Positions 1 through 12,700 of a stretch of DNA of 42,961 nucleotides are shown here, one piece after another. Where the stretch lies: the NCBI GenBank assembly GCA_024398405.1, contig JAKSJE010000007.1, forward strand, positions 1-42,961, written 5' to 3'. This stretch comes from Bacteroidaceae bacterium. Its GTDB lineage: Bacteria > Bacteroidota > Bacteroidia > Bacteroidales > Bacteroidaceae. How positions within the stretch are numbered: the first letter of the stretch is position 1; every line of letters starts with the position of its first letter. A model generated the notes under the pieces. The model ran no database searches, was not told where the DNA came from, and was given only the letters and a program-made list of their open reading frames with translations. The position numbers and the translations under genes are program-made.

Positions 1-96
1 GGTATATGGCTGTTAGTAACAGGTGGTATATGGCTGTTAGTAACAGGTGGTATATGGCTGTTAGTAACAGGTGGTATATGGCTGTTAGTAACAGGT
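1..96. repeat. 24-bp tandem repeat, four perfect copies
   Basis: Four identical, directly abutting 24-base units begin at 1, 25, 49 and 73. Each contains the 13-base palindrome CTGTTAGTAACAG. There are no spacers, so this is not a CRISPR array. The array touches the window edge and may continue to the left. The unit length is a multiple of three and both strands have a frame without stops across it, but no start codon or gene context supports translation. Its function is unknown. Confidence 0.9.
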
Positions 97-105
97 GGGA
101 TGTCT

Positions 106-200
106 CATGCGCTCGCGTTGATAATGTCATGCGCTCGCGTTGATAAAGTCTTGCGCTCGCGTTGATAATGTCATGCGCTCGCGTTGATAAAGTCATGCGT
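106..200. repeat. 22-bp tandem repeat, four copies plus a partial
   Basis: Units start at 106, 128, 150 and 172, with a partial fifth at 194-200. The core is CATGCGCTCGCGTTGATAA followed by TGT or AGT, which alternate from unit to unit. The third copy begins CTT instead of CAT. Each unit carries GCGCTCGCG. The sequence is unrelated to the 24-bp array beside it, but the period is nearly the same. Confidence 0.88.
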
Positions 201-218
201 TCTCGGCACAGATGTCTC

Positions 219-252
219 GTGCGGTGTGTCGCCAAATGGCGTGCGGTGTGTC
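219..252. repeat. Pair of 12-bp direct repeats spaced 22 bp
   Basis: GTGCGGTGTGTC occurs at 219-230 and again at 241-252, a start-to-start distance of 22 bases, equal to the period of the array before it. The ten bases between (231-240) include the short inverted repeat GCC/GGC. Together with the two arrays this makes three different repeat families in 252 bases. Confidence 0.8.
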
Positions 253-493
253 TAGTCCTGGCGGTCCGTCGGAGATTGTTTGTGTGGCAATGATGGTGCA
301 AAGGTAATCATTTAGGGTGGGTTCTATTCATTTCTATGAAAAGAGCCATGTAGCCGATAGTCGTGAATTGTATGGTTTTGTTTGCTGTTGATACGTGAAT
401 GTTTGATGCTGGGAGCAACGAGGTGCCTGGTGGCTGTTTGTATGGGAAATGGGAGTAAAGTTGGGTGTTGGTCAGAAAAAACAGATAAAAGAT
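253..493. other. Intergenic, no gene seen
   Basis: No reading frame here has a credible start, codon pattern or protein motif. The long plus frame that crosses it runs through the tRNA gene and is not a protein. I see no further repeats before the tRNA promoter. Confidence 0.6.
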
Positions 494-524
494 TTTGTCA
501 ATTCAGAAAAAAGCATTACCTTTG
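494..524 (+). promoter_or_regulatory. Promoter of tRNA-His (Bacteroidota type)
   Basis: TTTG at 494-497, a 19-base spacer, then TACCTTTG at 517-524 match the Bacteroidota consensus of TTTG at -33 and TAnnTTTG at -7. Transcription would start around 530, about a dozen bases before the mature tRNA. Confidence 0.75.
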
Positions 525-542
525 CATCCGCTTAACGAACAT

Positions 543-620
543 GGTGGATGTAGTTCAGTTGGTTAGAGCGTCAGATTGTGGTTCTGAATGTCGTGGGTTC
601 GAGTCCCACCCTCCACCCCA
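543..620 (+). tRNA. tRNA-His (anticodon GTG)
   Basis: The cloverleaf is readable. The anticodon stem TCAGA/TCTGA (571-575, 583-587) encloses a loop with GTG at 578-580. The T stem GTGGG/CCCAC encloses TTCGAGT. G543 is the extra G-1 that defines histidine tRNA and faces discriminator C617, and CCA is encoded at 618-620. One acceptor pair (T549 opposite C611) is mismatched as read. The gene has its own promoter just upstream and a hairpin just downstream. Confidence 0.93.
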
Positions 621-625
621 AAGCG

Positions 626-655
626 AGAAAGAAGCCCGGTTGGGCTTCTTTCTTT
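626..655 (+). terminator. Terminator after tRNA-His
   Basis: A 12-bp stem (626-637 with 642-653) closes a GGTT loop. The right arm is T-rich and runs into TTTCTTTGTT. It lies six bases after the encoded CCA, where an intrinsic terminator of the tRNA is expected. Confidence 0.85.
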
Positions 656-720
656 GTTATGTCGGAGTCTGCATCGGGCCGACGTATGTCAGTCCCATCG
701 TATTCCGCTCTGCCGCTCCT

Positions 721-751
721 TCCCCGTCCACCCGTCAAGGGAGGACGGGGA
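721..751 (-). terminator. Hairpin just past the giant gene, probable terminator
   Basis: TCCCCGTCC at 721-729 pairs with GGACGGGGA at 743-751, with a further CCC/GGG pairing inside. It begins five bases after the stop codon of the 4,117-residue gene. No T-run follows on the minus strand, so it may act as a 3' stabilising hairpin rather than a classical terminator. Confidence 0.55.
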
Positions 752-755
752 GATG

Positions 756-3700
756 TCATTTCCTCAGCACCTTGCGTCCGTCGATGATGAACACTCCGCG
801 TCGGGCGTTGATGGACTCTATGTCGCCGTACTTGATGCCGGTGATGTCATAGACAGAGTTGGCGTCGGTATCGGAGAAATCAATGAGATAAGGTGACTGG
901 AGCGTTCCGAGTACTCCGGTGGCGGTATAGCGTATTCCCTTGCGTGTGGCAGCAACGACCTGTCCGTCACGCATCTTGGCAAAGCGTATCTCCGTTCCCT
1001 CATCGGCATTGACGGTAAGGAAGAAACGTCCGTCGGTCTTCTCCGCCACACCGACCACCCTGCCATTGGCTATCGCGAGCAGTAGGTCGCCCTCTCTGTA
1101 CTCACCATCCATCCAGTCAGCCACTATAGGCATTGATGACACGTATTCCTCTGGCGTGGCATCGGCGAGCAGCGACCTTGTCGGGCGTTCCGGTGTCTTG
1201 CCGACAAACGTGTTGGTGAAGCTGATGCTCACCGTGTCAGTGAGACCGTTTCGCTTGACATAGTAGCCCTCACCCGGGATGAGGTACTTAAGTGAGCCGA
1301 GCCACTGCCCATCGTCAGTCGCCACGGCGAACTGGTCGTGGCTCTTGATGACAGTACCAGCCGGAGCCTTCGGACCTCCTGGCACGAAGTCGGACAGCGC
1401 AGAGTTTATCGGCTGTGACACGTCAAGTAGATAAGGAAGCGAGGCCCATGACGAGCCGTTCCTGAAGACGAGCTCAGCCACTCGTTCGTGGGTTTCGAAC
1501 TCAGCCCCGAGCACGGTGATCAGTCCGCCGTAATGTGAATATATCTGGAAGACGTCGTTCTTGGTGAGTGTCACGTCTGCCATGCCGTCATCCCAGGTCC
1601 GGTCGCTCTGATAGGAAGCGAAATTGGTGCCCATCTGTTGGATGATGTCGCCTGTGGTGAACTCGCTGATACCCGAGAATATGTTGTTGAGGCGGTTGGA
1701 TGCAGGCACTCTGACATTGAAGGACACCCAGTTCCAGCCTTTGGCGAGGTTGATCCACTGGGCTTTCTGCTTCGTGGTGCGGAGCACTACCGGTCTGTCC
1801 GCCCCTATAACCTGACGATTGCAGTAGCGAATGTAGTACGGTTCCCACTTCGTCCCGCTTTCCGTGAGAGTCTCCGTACCCGGTTCGAGTACGTAGATCT
1901 GGCCGTCGGCTGCATTCCACAGATAGAACTCAATCACACGGTCCTGGATATTGGAGTTACCGGCTATTGTCATGAATGCGTACGCAGTGTTCCTGATGGC
2001 ATCGACCGAGACTGGTGTCAAGGACAGACATTTATTGTCAACGAATGCCGCCACGATGTCCTTCGGGTTCATATCGATGACCCAGTTGCCCGAAGACGAC
2101 TTCTTCTTGACCGCCGCGATTATGTTCATCGTCTCACTGTATGTGGAGTCGAGAGGGAACTCGTCATACGGGAACGTCACGTCAACGACGAGGTTGAAAT
2201 TGAGTTTGCTCACGAGTCCGTCCTCGTCAGTGATGTAGATGAAGGTGGAGTAAGAGCCTGGAGCCATGTTCCTGTCAACGGAGATTCTCAGGTCGTCGGA
2301 TGACAGCGGAGCGAGCCACCCCTTCGTCTTGCTGAGCGTGAGCCATGAGGTGTTGCTGTCGATGGAGTAGGAAATGTTCCTTCCGCTCTTGTTCATGAAG
2401 CCGACTGTCACGGTGGTGTCGGAGCCATAGATGATGTCAACGTCGATATGGTCGGCATCCCACTCGATGACGTTGCGGTTGACATAGACCGACCACATCT
2501 GCGGGTTCATCATAGGATTGCCGTTCAGGTCCTCCACGTTTCGCACCACGAGGTTGACCTGCTGGTTGTTGACCTCGGCATCAGACTTGAGGATGTTGAT
2601 CTGCAGTTCGTTGTCAGTGCTGCTCCATGAGAACGGCAGGTTCTGCAGCCCGACACCGTCGCGTATAGGAGCGTAGATGTCGGCGTCAGGTGTGACGGCA
2701 GCATCATCGACCATCACCTTACCCTCTATCTTCCCAGTCTCAGGAACAATGACATTGTTATAAGGAGAGAATGCGACGTACATAGTCCCCTGGCTGTTCC
2801 GCAGTTGCTGTTCGAAGTTCAGGTTGACGAGCAGTTCCGCCTCTTTGCCGGAAAGACCGATATTGTGATTGCTCCTTATGTACTCCTCCGGCAGAGCCAT
2901 GCCCCAGAGTGTGATGTTGTCGAAGTTTCCCACGAAGTCAGCATCGCCAAAGGCAATGGCTGAACTTGCGATTCCACCCACATTGTCGGCGCTCGTCTGC
3001 CCTACCATCTCGCCGTCGAGGAAGACGCTTGCGGTATTGAATGAGTGGTTGACAGCTACCGCCACGTGGTGCCATACCGACGCCGCCAGTGAGGACTTCG
3101 TAGCACCGAGACTCAGTGTCCGCCCTTCGGAACGCAACACCAGTTCGCCGCCGCAGAACCGAATCCGCATCTTGCCCATGCCAGTCTCGGAGAGTTCATC
3201 ACCACCAGCGCTGAAGAGCACCGCATCGTCAGGAGTCCGTTCATCGGCCCGGAACCAGAATGCGAGGGTGTAGTCGGCATCGTTATTTCGTGAGAAGAGC
3301 AGGCGCGCGTCCTGAGATAGTTCCACTGGTTTGTTCTCCACCCTGAGCGAATAGCCCGAAGGTGTCTGCCATACCACGTCGTTCAGGTAGATATCAGCGC
3401 CGTTCGCTTTGTCGAAGATGATGTTGCCGTGAGTCTCGTCAGTAGGCCAATAGCCCACAAGTCCCTTCTCGCCTGCCGACAGCGCCCGTTTGTACTTCTC
3501 AGCCACCTCATAGTCGCTGAGTCTGTACCCCCACAAGGCTATGTCAGACATCAGTCCCTTGTAGTTAGTGCCGAGATGTATGTAGCCGCTGACATTGCTC
3601 TTGCCTCTCAGAGCCGTCTCTCCCTTCACCTCCGTGTCGCCCACGAAGAAGCGGACCAGACTGTCAACGGCGCTGTATGTCATTGCCACATGTGTCATGG

Positions 3701-6700
3701 CAGATGATATGGACATCGACAATCCGCCGAGTTTCCTTGACCTGACCACATCGTCGCCGAAAGCGGCATAAAGACGGTCCTCCTCCGGCAGATAGCCGAA
3801 CGACCAGGTGACGCCGTTGTTCACGCTGAGGTCGGCATCGTCAACCAGACTTATGAAAGCCGATTTGCCGGTCATACCCTCACACTGTGCCTTGACCATC
3901 ATCTCCACGGAGAAGTCATGATCGGTACCGAACCGTTTCACATGACTTACCGCCTTCTGCTCCGAAGAGCCGAGGAAATAGAGATATGAGCTATGGTCGG
4001 CATCGCTGCTGTTGGTGCATCCTTGCACAGAGAAGTTGGCGGTCTTGTCGAGGTAGTTGTAGGCGATGTTCTCAGTGAACGGCAGTGAGATGACGTCATC
4101 GTAACCGAGAATGCCATCAGTAGGTTTCGGCTTGCCGAAGACCTCCGGAGAGCGTGTGTCCTTCGTTCCGCTCACCACCTTCGACATACGCGTGACGTAG
4201 CCATTGCCGAGACGGCAGAAAGCGACCGCCCTGAGGTCGTACCTCACCTCGACCGGGTCTTTCTCGCCATAGAACTTGATGTTTGATATCTTCGTAGGAT
4301 CCTCAATCATGGCTTTCTGACCTGTTGCCTTGTCGTAGAGCGACTTGTCAGCATAATAGGAACAGAGGTTAACCCACTGGTCCTCGCTTTCCGTCTGCTT
4401 CTTGTACTGCAATTCTATGTGGTCGAAGTTATCGTACTGGGTAGTGCTGAAACCGTCAATCTGCACCGGTATGTAGTATCTGCCATCCCTGTCAACCTGC
4501 GACAGCGTGTTCATGAGCCAGTTGTCAGCCGGCATGGAGAGATTGACCGGAGACGAATTCGGCACATAGTGGACGCTTATGAAAGCCGAGTCAGCCACTG
4601 TCACGAGATTGTCGAAGAAGAGCAGTTTTATGTCGTCATAGTCGTAAGGCTTGCCCCCTCTCGCCACCTCGATGGTCTTGACGATGCTCTGCCCCGGATT
4701 GATGACGAAGGTGTGAGCCGATTTGAGCGGCTGTCCGTCCATGGTCACCTTGGCGCCGTCAGGGTTCGATTTGTCATCGACCTTCAGGTAGAGGGTAGTC
4801 GGCGTGAGGTACTTCGACTTATCGTTAATCTCCGTGTCGTTGGTCAGGTGGACAGTGAACACTGCCGGCTCATCCTGTGGCTGGTTATAGACGATAGGGT
4901 TCTCCACTGTTATCTTAGGGTTGTCAATGCGCAGCGACCTCTCGCCCAGCGGCTGCCGGTTGCCACTTGCGTCAAGACAGAAGAAGGTGGAGTCAGCATC
5001 CGTCCACGGATTGCGGCTTGCGCCACCACGCTGGATGAAGACGTAGTTGTGGGCATAGCAGCCGAGGGTGTCTATCTTCTGCGAGGTGTATTTGCCATTC
5101 TCATAACTATTGCCATGGTATTCGCTGCCCCCCTCGTAGCCGTCGATGCTCTTCTTGAACGTGCCGTTCACCATGCCTAACGACGAGTCGTTCATGCATA
5201 CGATGTCGAGGTCGATGTAGCTGTTGTCGGTGCAGGTCAGGTGGTAGCCCGACCCTCCGATGGTGGTGACGAAGTTGCGGACCTTATTGGTCACGCTTGC
5301 GTTCTTGCCACCTCCCAGCGACACAGAGAGATAGACTCCGTAGCCACTTATCAGACTGCCTTTCCTGCCACCGCGATGCCTGTCCTTGGTTGAGTCATCG
5401 CCACCGCCGCCTTCAGAGGCATTCTCAGCGTTGTCATTCTGATTGTCCACATCATTATCGTTCCCTCCTTGCTCCTCCTCGTTGTTCCCGTCACCATTGT
5501 TCCTGCCGGTATTGCCTGGTGAATGTCCTGCTCCACCGGTGACAGACCATGTGAACGGCTTCGCCCCCTTCAGACTGACTTTCCGGTAATAGGAGGAGCC
5601 TTGTTCCTGATGATCTATACTTGCACCTGCGATGCTCTGCTTAGTGACGTTCTTGGTTGCTGACATGGCCTCGACCTTTATGCGCTCGTTCTCCTTGATA
5701 ATGTCCTGCCAGTCCATGATGCGTGCATTATACATGTCGATGGAGTCCTGGCTTTCGAGGGTCAGCCGGTCACGTGCCCGCTGCAATGACGGTATGAGCG
5801 TGCCGAGGATGTATTTCTGTGTATATACGAACGTCCGTTCGGTGCCTGGCGCCGCATACTGTCCGTCTGCCACCACCAGATACTCATCATTCCCATGAGA
5901 GTTCGTGCCCCGCGCGATGACCTTGATGGCTCCCGAGCCGACTGCTTCGGTGAGCATCTGGTAAGTCGAGTCACTGAGTACATTGAACGACTGCGTCTTC
6001 CTCACATCCACCGTGCTGACCGATCCGATGTATATGTCGGCCATGGCTCCGACGTCACGAGGGTCGCTGCTCGTACTGATGCGGTCATTCAATGAAAGCC
6101 TGTACTCACCGTCCTCCTGCGTGATATCGTGCTGTGTAACCCAGTTGAGGTCTGAGCCGATGAAGAACTCAGTCTTGTTGCCGGTCATGACACCCAGACC
6201 CACTTCAGTGAAGAACGCCACACCGACCTTAGGCGAGAACTGGAAATACTCCTTGTAGTCGTTCTCGTAGTGTGATGTCCAGTTGTACTGTGTGCCTTTC
6301 TCCCTGTAAGCGTAGCTGTTGGCTCCGTAAGGGTCGCGTATATAGTCGAGAATCTGCGGTGTGCATTCCACAGCCGCCTGCACATCGACGCCCATATCCC
6401 TGTCACCCGTCACGAAAGCCCTCACCGGCTCTGCCTGATATGAGTATCCCTCTATATCCACGGCAGCCCCGAGTGTCAGCAAGGCATTTTCGCCTACTGC
6501 GCTGAAGTTGGCATTGGCTGGTGTCACACTGAATTCCATCTTGCCACTCGCATTGAGCAAGCCGCTGACCACCGGATGGCTGTTGTCGAAACCGTTGGTG
6601 ACAGTCAGTCTGCGCCCACCTACCGGGACCCTGACACGCGAGCCGGTCGCACTGTTGTTGTATCGGTATTCCTCGAACGCCTCCGCGAGGAAGGTATAGG

Positions 6701-9700
6701 TATCGCCACCACGGAAGACAGGATGACCGAAGACGTATCTGACCTTGCCGTTCTGTCTCCATGCGGTCTCCATGTCTTGCAATCCGGCCACCGTGCTGAC
6801 CATCAGTTTCTCCACACCATAATAGTCAAGTGCCGAACCACCCTCGGTCTGGCGGACGGTCAGTTGTGCCGGAGCATGGTATGTCTTGTTGAACGACGCA
6901 CAGTACTCCGTCTGCATCTTCCCGTTTTCGTATCGGTTGTTGGTGGTACTGTCAGTGAGGTCGATGATATGAATGCCCTCGCCCGACAGGTACAACGTCC
7001 CATAGCCGTTGGCATAGAACTGCGACAGTTTGTATTTGGCAGGGAACAGGTCGAGTGAGAACTCTCCGGTCTCGTTGTCGGCCTTGATGACGATACGCTT
7101 GCTCTCGAAGGTGGCATTCGTCATGCCGGTATGCCGCACGCCGCCATTTTGCAGATACACATCCTGCGTGAACGTCCTGCTGACGCTCTTCTCGTCCGGG
7201 TTGTCCATGTTGTAATGGATGAATGAGGTGTTGTCGCCTTCCAGTTGCAGCACCAGCGTGATACTGTCACCGAGTATGTTCCTCGATTCACCAAATCCCA
7301 ACGGTTTTCCACCTTCCGCGTCACCACCCGCCACACGACCCACAAGTCGGATTGTGGTGGAGTCAGTCATCGTCACGTCATAGTCCTGCGTCGGGGTGAA
7401 CACCCTCTCAGAGGCATTGGCGCCACCGAGTATGTATCCCTCACCGGAAAGCACATGACCGTTCTTGCGTGCCTGAATGGACATCTCGAGTTTAGGGACA
7501 GCAAACGAGAACTCCCCTGCGGCATCGGTGACGATTGCCTTGCCTTCGGTATCGACCAGTTTCCGGTCATTGACATAGAACTCCATGTCGCGGACAGGCA
7601 CAGTGGAGCCTGCATAGACGATACGGCCAGAGATGCGCTGAGTGTCCCGGCAGACGAAATCGACGTTGGTGTACTCATGGTTGGCATCCTCGAGTGTGAG
7701 AGCGATACCGCCCGACTCGCCGGTCGTATTGTAGAAGGAGGCATTGCCCGAAGAGGCTGTTACGGTGTATTGCACTCCAGAGCCATAGTAGCAGAGGCTG
7801 TCCACCTCGTAGTAGCCGTCGTCACCGGCAGTGACCGTGATATCCTCGGTATCGAATGTATAGCCAGGCATGACGAGGGTCTCGCCGTCCCGGGCATAGA
7901 TATTCCTGAGCAGCAGCCTTTCCGGGCTCGTCAGTCTCACACGCACCTCCACCTTTCCGGGGAATGCCATGCCGTCTGCCATCCTCACATATCCCGATAT
8001 CCTACCAGCCTTATAGACGGAGTAGCCGAGAGTCCTGACCGTGTCGGCATACACCTTTCCCCTGCGGGTGATGGTTTTGGTGAGGATATACTCATCGACC
8101 TGCCCTGCCAGAGAATGGCTGTCAGTCGCCTTATGGCCGTCAATGCGTATCACGGACTGCTGGCCGCCGTCATCGGTGGCATCATCGTCTTTGTCGTCCT
8201 CCGATGTCTGGTCGTCAGCCTTCACGGAGTTGACAGGGTCATAGCCCAACTTGTATCTCTGCTTCGTCAGTGAGAGCGTGCCTGTGTTGTCGCTCTCCCA
8301 GCTGAGTCCGACCAGTCCCACGAACTCGCCCTGCGAGGCCTTGAAGTCTGAAATCGAGCCGATGGTGTTGGTATAGCATGCGTTGGCATCCGCCTCGGAC
8401 GACACCGTCGGTTCGGTCATGTTCGTACAGATAGGATAATCGCTCTTGCTGTTATCCACTACAGCCTGATAGTAGTAGTGTGTGTCAGGAGCCGTCTGCG
8501 TGTCGAAGACCTCCACGAACCAGTTGCCGGTCAGGGGGTCCGACTTGACGTCCCCACCCTCGACGATGATGGTCTCTGCCACTTCGTCAACACCGTTGTA
8601 GTGCTCGTCCTCCTTGCTGAAACGCCTGATGATGATTCTCGCCTTCTCGTCCCAGGCGAACATGCGCGAGTTGAACCCCTGCCGCTTGCGCTCCTCCATG
8701 ACAGACATCCTGTCGTTCTCGCCCACGAGGTCCTCAGGGTACGGATTCCTCAGTACGAGCCTGAGCCTGACCTTATGTGTCCTCTCCCAATCCGGTGTCT
8801 TGATGACCTTGACGGAATCGACCTTGGGCAGTACGTTGGTCAGCAGCACTTTCCATCTTGCCTTGTAGTTGGCGGAGTCGGTCCAGAGCGTACTAATCGT
8901 GACACGCTCCACATTATAATATATATAGCGTGCGGGGTATTTGTATGCGGTGAGTATCGCCTTCGCCTCGCCTGTGAGATTCCATTGTCCGAATGCACTC
9001 TGGGTGTCATCATAGCGTTCTGCCGTCGATAAGGCGTCCTTTGAGGTGTCGCTGAAGGAGAACCACCCCATCACGCTGTCGTTCTCCACAGTCACCTCCT
9101 TGTAGTCTCTCAGTCCGAACGACTTGATAGGCACGGCGTCAGACAAATCAGACTTGTATGCACGTGTGAGTGAGAAGTTGTCGTCAGCCATGAGATCCTC
9201 GTCCTCTGGAAACGCGATCGCCCAGCGGAGGTTATTGGTGTTGTTATATGTCTGACTGGCGTTCGTTCGTCTTATGCTGTGTATCGGTCTCACCTTGAAC
9301 GGCACTCCGTAGGTGACGTAAGTCGTATCGGATGCGGTGCCGGCCATATTCACCTGACGTGCGTACATCAGTGCCACTATGTCATGGATGCGGTCTTGCT
9401 GAGGCATGGACACCGTAGCGTTCTGAGCGCCTTCCGGTATCTCCTGAGTGGATATGAAACGGTTGTCCGTCGCATCCCACAGACCGAGGCTATAAACCTG
9501 GTTCGGCGAAGTGATCACAGCGGTCGTAGTACCCGGAGTGTCGCTTTGCAGGTCCATAGTGGCTTCGGTCACATTGACAGCATTCGCCCCGGTCGGTGCT
9601 GCCGTAGGCTGTGTGAGACTCGTCACCTGTCTGACAGGCATGGTCATCGTCTCTGTCTTGAAAAGCCTGATTGGTTTCGTGCCCTCAGGTGCGAGCCAGA

Positions 9701-12700
9701 GCAGGCTCGTGGTCTTGACGGAGGTCTTGTTGCCTTGCATGATCCAGAAGACCGGTGTCTGTGTCTGGAAGGTATGAGGGTTTATGAACTGCCCTTTTGA
9801 GTAGCTGATGTCGCCCGACCAGTCCTTGTCGAAAGCCACTTTCTCACGGTTGATGTTCTTCAGTTCCGCTATATCGACCCACGAACCGTCCTCGTTGTAT
9901 GAAAGCCGCATGTCCGGGAACGGATGTTCTCCCTGCCCGTCCTTGGTTCCGAGGTTCATGATGAACTCATATAGGTTTCCACCGTGATGGATGACCCTCA
10001 TGTCGTTGGACGAGAGTTCCTTGTCGTATGGTGTGTTATCGCTTTCGGAGAAGTCTATATTATAGTACTGGCCGTCCTTCCTATCCACTTTCAGGCTGCC
10101 TCGCTGAACCGGATAAGGGTCAGTGCCGATGCTCTGCAGCCAGAGGTGGTTCGAGCCCGTTCCACCGTTGAGCAGATAGCACAATTCGCCGGTAGCCGCC
10201 TTTTTCTCCACGTCGCTGCCGTAGTAGCAGTTCACGGCATTGCTGTTGCCTGTGCCTGAGAGCCGTGAATAAACTGAATAGCAGTTCCTCGTCTTCTTGA
10301 GTGAGCCGGAGCCGATGATACCTCCCGCACTGTTGCCGTCCGACTGGTCAGCGGAGAAGATGAGTATGCCGATGGAGGCACAGTTCTCTATGGTCGGTGC
10401 GGCATTGCCCTGGCAGTTGCCGATGAACGGAGCGCAGCAGTTCAGACCTTCCAGTTTGACGTTGTTCAGGATGAGGTTCTTCACCGTACAGTCCTCAGTG
10501 GCGAGTCCGACGAGTCCGAGGTAGCGGTCCGTGGTGCTTCTCCCGCTCAGGTTGCTGATGACGAAACCGTCACCGTCGATTGTTCCTGAGTATGCGAAGC
10601 GACAGGTCCCGTCCTCGGTATATCTTCCTATCGGAATCCAGTTGCGATCCATCATGTCGATGTCGGCAGTCAGGCGTGCGCACGCTCTTGACTTGCTTCT
10701 GTTCACGAAGTCCCTGAACGTCTCAAGGTCTGTCGGTGAGCCTATGAGAAACGGATCGACCGCAGTGCCTGAGCCTGGCAACGGCGACTGGTCGTTAGAG
10801 TAAGTCCCGTTGCCGAGACGATAGACGCGCGAAGCCAGCCACAGAGTCGGATACGCATCCGTCCCCAACGTCTGAAGCCATGTGGCATCGGCATTCGACT
10901 GACCGTTGAGCAGGAAGCACAACTCACCGTCTCTCACCTGTTCGTCAGTGACGGCAACACCCTGCTCACGTCCCATGACCTTGGTATAGAAACAGTCCGC
11001 CAAACTGACCGTAGCGCCATTTCCCTCCTGCCATCTCACGAATGTGAACGAGTTCCCGTCCACCTTTATGTCCACCCTCTCAGGAACGAAGAAGCAGTTC
11101 TTCAGCTCCACCTTCACGTTCTTCCCCACACTGCCTACCATACCCCCGTTCCCGCTGCTGCCTGCAGCGGCAAAGCCACCTACGAACCCGCAGTCGCCCA
11201 TCCACAGCGACCCATTATCCGCAACGCTCCCCACGAAGCCCCCCAACAGACCACTACCACTCACCTGGCTCCTTATCTCCACCTTGTTCAGCACTCGCGT
11301 CACATCGGTCTTACCCTCCGCATGTGCGATGAGCCCACCCACGGTGCCAGTCCCCGACACAGCACCTAACAGCATCAGGTTGCCCACAGTCACGTCTCTC
11401 GTAAATCTGAACAGGCCAGCACCATCCTCCTTGACAGCGAAGTTCATCTTTATGCTGTGACCATTACCGTCGAAAATGCCCGAGTAAGGACAGGACTCCG
11501 TCCCTATCATGCCGCTCACCGATGTGTATGCCGCATAGTCGATGTCTGTGAGGAGTTTGCCACAGATGGTTGCGTAACCATGACTGACGAGGTCGGCGAA
11601 GAATTTCAGGTCATTGTCGTTTAGAATCTGGAACGGGTCGTCAGCGGTTCCCGAGCCCTTGAGTTGCAGTTCTCCGTTATGGAACACCGTGCCAGTCAGA
11701 TATACCGGATTGGCGTCACGCAGCACCGGGTAGTCGTCCGCCCCGATTGTCTGGAGCCATGTCGGTCGTATGCCTGACGAGCCGTTGAGCAGATAGCAGA
11801 GTTCCCCTCTGGCTGACATTCTCCTGACATCATTGCCGCAGTAAGACCTGGAGGCGTGCAGGCTGCCCCTTCCGTTCAGTTTGTCATAGTAAGTATAGCA
11901 TTTGGTAGCCGCGCAGTTGGTGCCGCATCCGCCAGTGATTCCGCCGAGGCCCTCATATCCGGTCTTGAGGTATTTCAGTCTGATGTCGCCGACCACACCC
12001 ACATTCTCCACGGTCACGTCCGAGTGGGCATAGCCGATTGCGCCGCCGGAACAATAGAGGCTCGTGAAGTCCACGTTCTCTACGAGCAGGTTCCTTATCA
12101 AGCAGCCAGGAGCGGCACGTCCAATGAGTCCCATGTCGTGGTCATTAGTGCTGCTTCCGCTGAGGTTACGCACCACATAGCCATCGCCATCGAACGTACC
12201 CGCAAAGCCAGTCCTGCATGTATTGTCGCTTGTGTAACGTCCTATCGGAATCCAGATTACGCCGGTCATGTCAATGTCTCTCGTCAGTCTGGCGCATAAA
12301 TTACCGCCTCCGCCGTTCACCATGTCGCGGAACTTACAGAGGTCGTCAGCGCCGCCAATGAGGAACGGGTCTTTCTGTGTTCCCGTGCCATGCAACTGAT
12401 AGACGGTCTCCGACACTGTCTTGGTCGGTTTGAAGCCGCCCCAGGCGAACTTGCCCGATTTGTCATAGCGGTCGTTGGTCACGGCGAGGAGGTAGTAACG
12501 GATGAGTGTCGCCGCCGTGGAACCGCGGGAGTTGTCGAGTGTCACCCTGCTGTTACCCGTCCCTTTCTGCCATGTACCATTATTGGAAGCCCAGGCAGAG
12601 CATACCAGTTTGCCTTTCGCCGGCACTGTCGGCTTGTCAGGATGGTTGTCGAGGTCGGTCTGGACGATGGTGGATCTCGCATCGTCAAGAGTCGCAAACT

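Noticed and set aside
1..200. CRISPR array
   Set aside because: The units abut without spacers and the 24- and 22-base families are unrelated; there are no cas genes in the window.
382..852. 156-codon plus frame
   Set aside because: It runs through the tRNA-His gene and its terminator and into the giant gene's 3' end; no protein features.
1638..2303. Long plus frame antisense to the giant gene
   Set aside because: A by-product of GC-rich codon use on the minus strand; the minus frame has recognisable domains through this region.
4419..5180. 253-codon plus frame antisense to the giant gene
   Set aside because: His/Val/Arg-rich composition typical of antisense frames and no family resemblance.
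7245..8273. 342-codon plus frame antisense to the giant gene
   Set aside because: Long, but with antisense-type composition; the opposite strand encodes clear carboxypeptidase-regulatory-like repeats.
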